Assembly: GCA_012511355.1 (NCBI GenBank)
Contig: JAAZGG010000023.1
Location: 1 to 5,778 of the forward strand
Direction: 5' to 3'
DNA from: a bacterium
GTDB taxonomy: Bacteria; Bacillota_I; Bacilli_A; RFN20; UBA1709
Length of the DNA: 5,778 nucleotides
Shown piece by piece: positions 5,690 through 5,778 of this stretch. The first letter of the stretch is position 1; the number at the start of each line of letters is the position of its first letter. The translations under genes and the position numbers were made by a program. The notes beneath the pieces are model-generated. The model worked only from the letters and a program-made list of their open reading frames with translations, was not told where the DNA came from and did no database searches.

Positions 5690-5778
5690 CTATTCATCCA
5701 CTACAACTGTTCTTTTCTCATCTATCTTTTTAATGAGTTTTAGAAAGAAATATCCAATAATTAAAAAGAATGTTAAAC
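5690..5778 (-). CDS. C-terminal end of an unidentified membrane protein (cut by window edge)
   Basis: Only the last 28 codons are present, ending in TAG at 5692-5690. The translated tail is a hydrophobic stretch (LTFFLIIGYFFLKLI) followed by a charged end (KKIDEKRTVVVDE), as in a protein whose last membrane helix is followed by a short cytoplasmic tail. The frame is open to the window edge, and downstream lie a palindrome and a terminator-like hairpin, which support a real gene end. I do not recognise the family. It has its own apparent terminator, so it is probably not part of the pst operon. Confidence 0.55.
   Translation of the reverse strand, partial: LTFFLIIGYFFLKLIKKIDEKRTVVVDE

Noticed and set aside
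1..5778. Search for CRISPR arrays, tRNA/rRNA genes, insertion sequences or phage genes.
   Set aside because: None seen by eye: no spaced identical repeats, no transposase-like frames and no cloverleaf-type sequence; apart from the upstream region, nearly all bases lie in the phosphate operon.

Overview
The window carries a complete high-affinity phosphate uptake and sensing operon, all on the minus strand (read right to left): pstS, pstC, pstA, pstB, phoU, a PhoB/PhoP-type response regulator, and the 5' part of a PhoR-type histidine kinase that runs off the left edge. The DNA is clearly AT-rich. TGA is used as a stop (end of pstC and of the response regulator) and the Trp codons I checked are TGG, so this is not a Mycoplasma-type code. 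The gene order, a lipoprotein PstS, a PhoR with an extracytoplasmic sensor segment and TTTACA-type Pho boxes suggest a low-GC Bacillota, possibly a Bacilli/Erysipelotrichia/Mollicutes relative using the standard code. The taxonomic call is inference.

Layout. 5690-5778 holds the last 28 codons of an unrelated minus-strand gene with a membrane segment, followed by an AT palindrome and a bidirectional terminator-like hairpin (5610-5643). 5543-5608 is the operon control region: three CTTTAC(A/T) repeats and a perfect TATAAT with a poor -35, the usual form of an activator-dependent Pho promoter. Then come pstS (lipoprotein), a terminator hairpin that starts inside the pstS stop codon, pstC (TTG start), pstA (4-base overlap with pstC), pstB (1-base gap), phoU, the response regulator and phoR (4-base overlap).

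How they work together: PstS captures phosphate outside the membrane, PstC and PstA form the channel, and PstB hydrolyses ATP. PhoU links transporter state to the PhoR kinase, which phosphorylates the regulator that should bind the boxes upstream of pstS.

Three things are unusual. (1) PstS has its conserved motifs in circularly permuted order: the half normally at the C-terminus comes first. (2) PstA has an insert of roughly 120 residues, possibly PDZ-like, between TM1 and TM2, on the predicted outer face where PstS docks. (3) The response regulator is cut by a single in-frame TAG at codon 78, at the place of the usual Pro before strand beta-4, with everything downstream still intact. Smaller points are the pstS/pstC terminator with a competing alternative hairpin, and a second, GNRA-capped terminator-like hairpin inside the pstC coding sequence.
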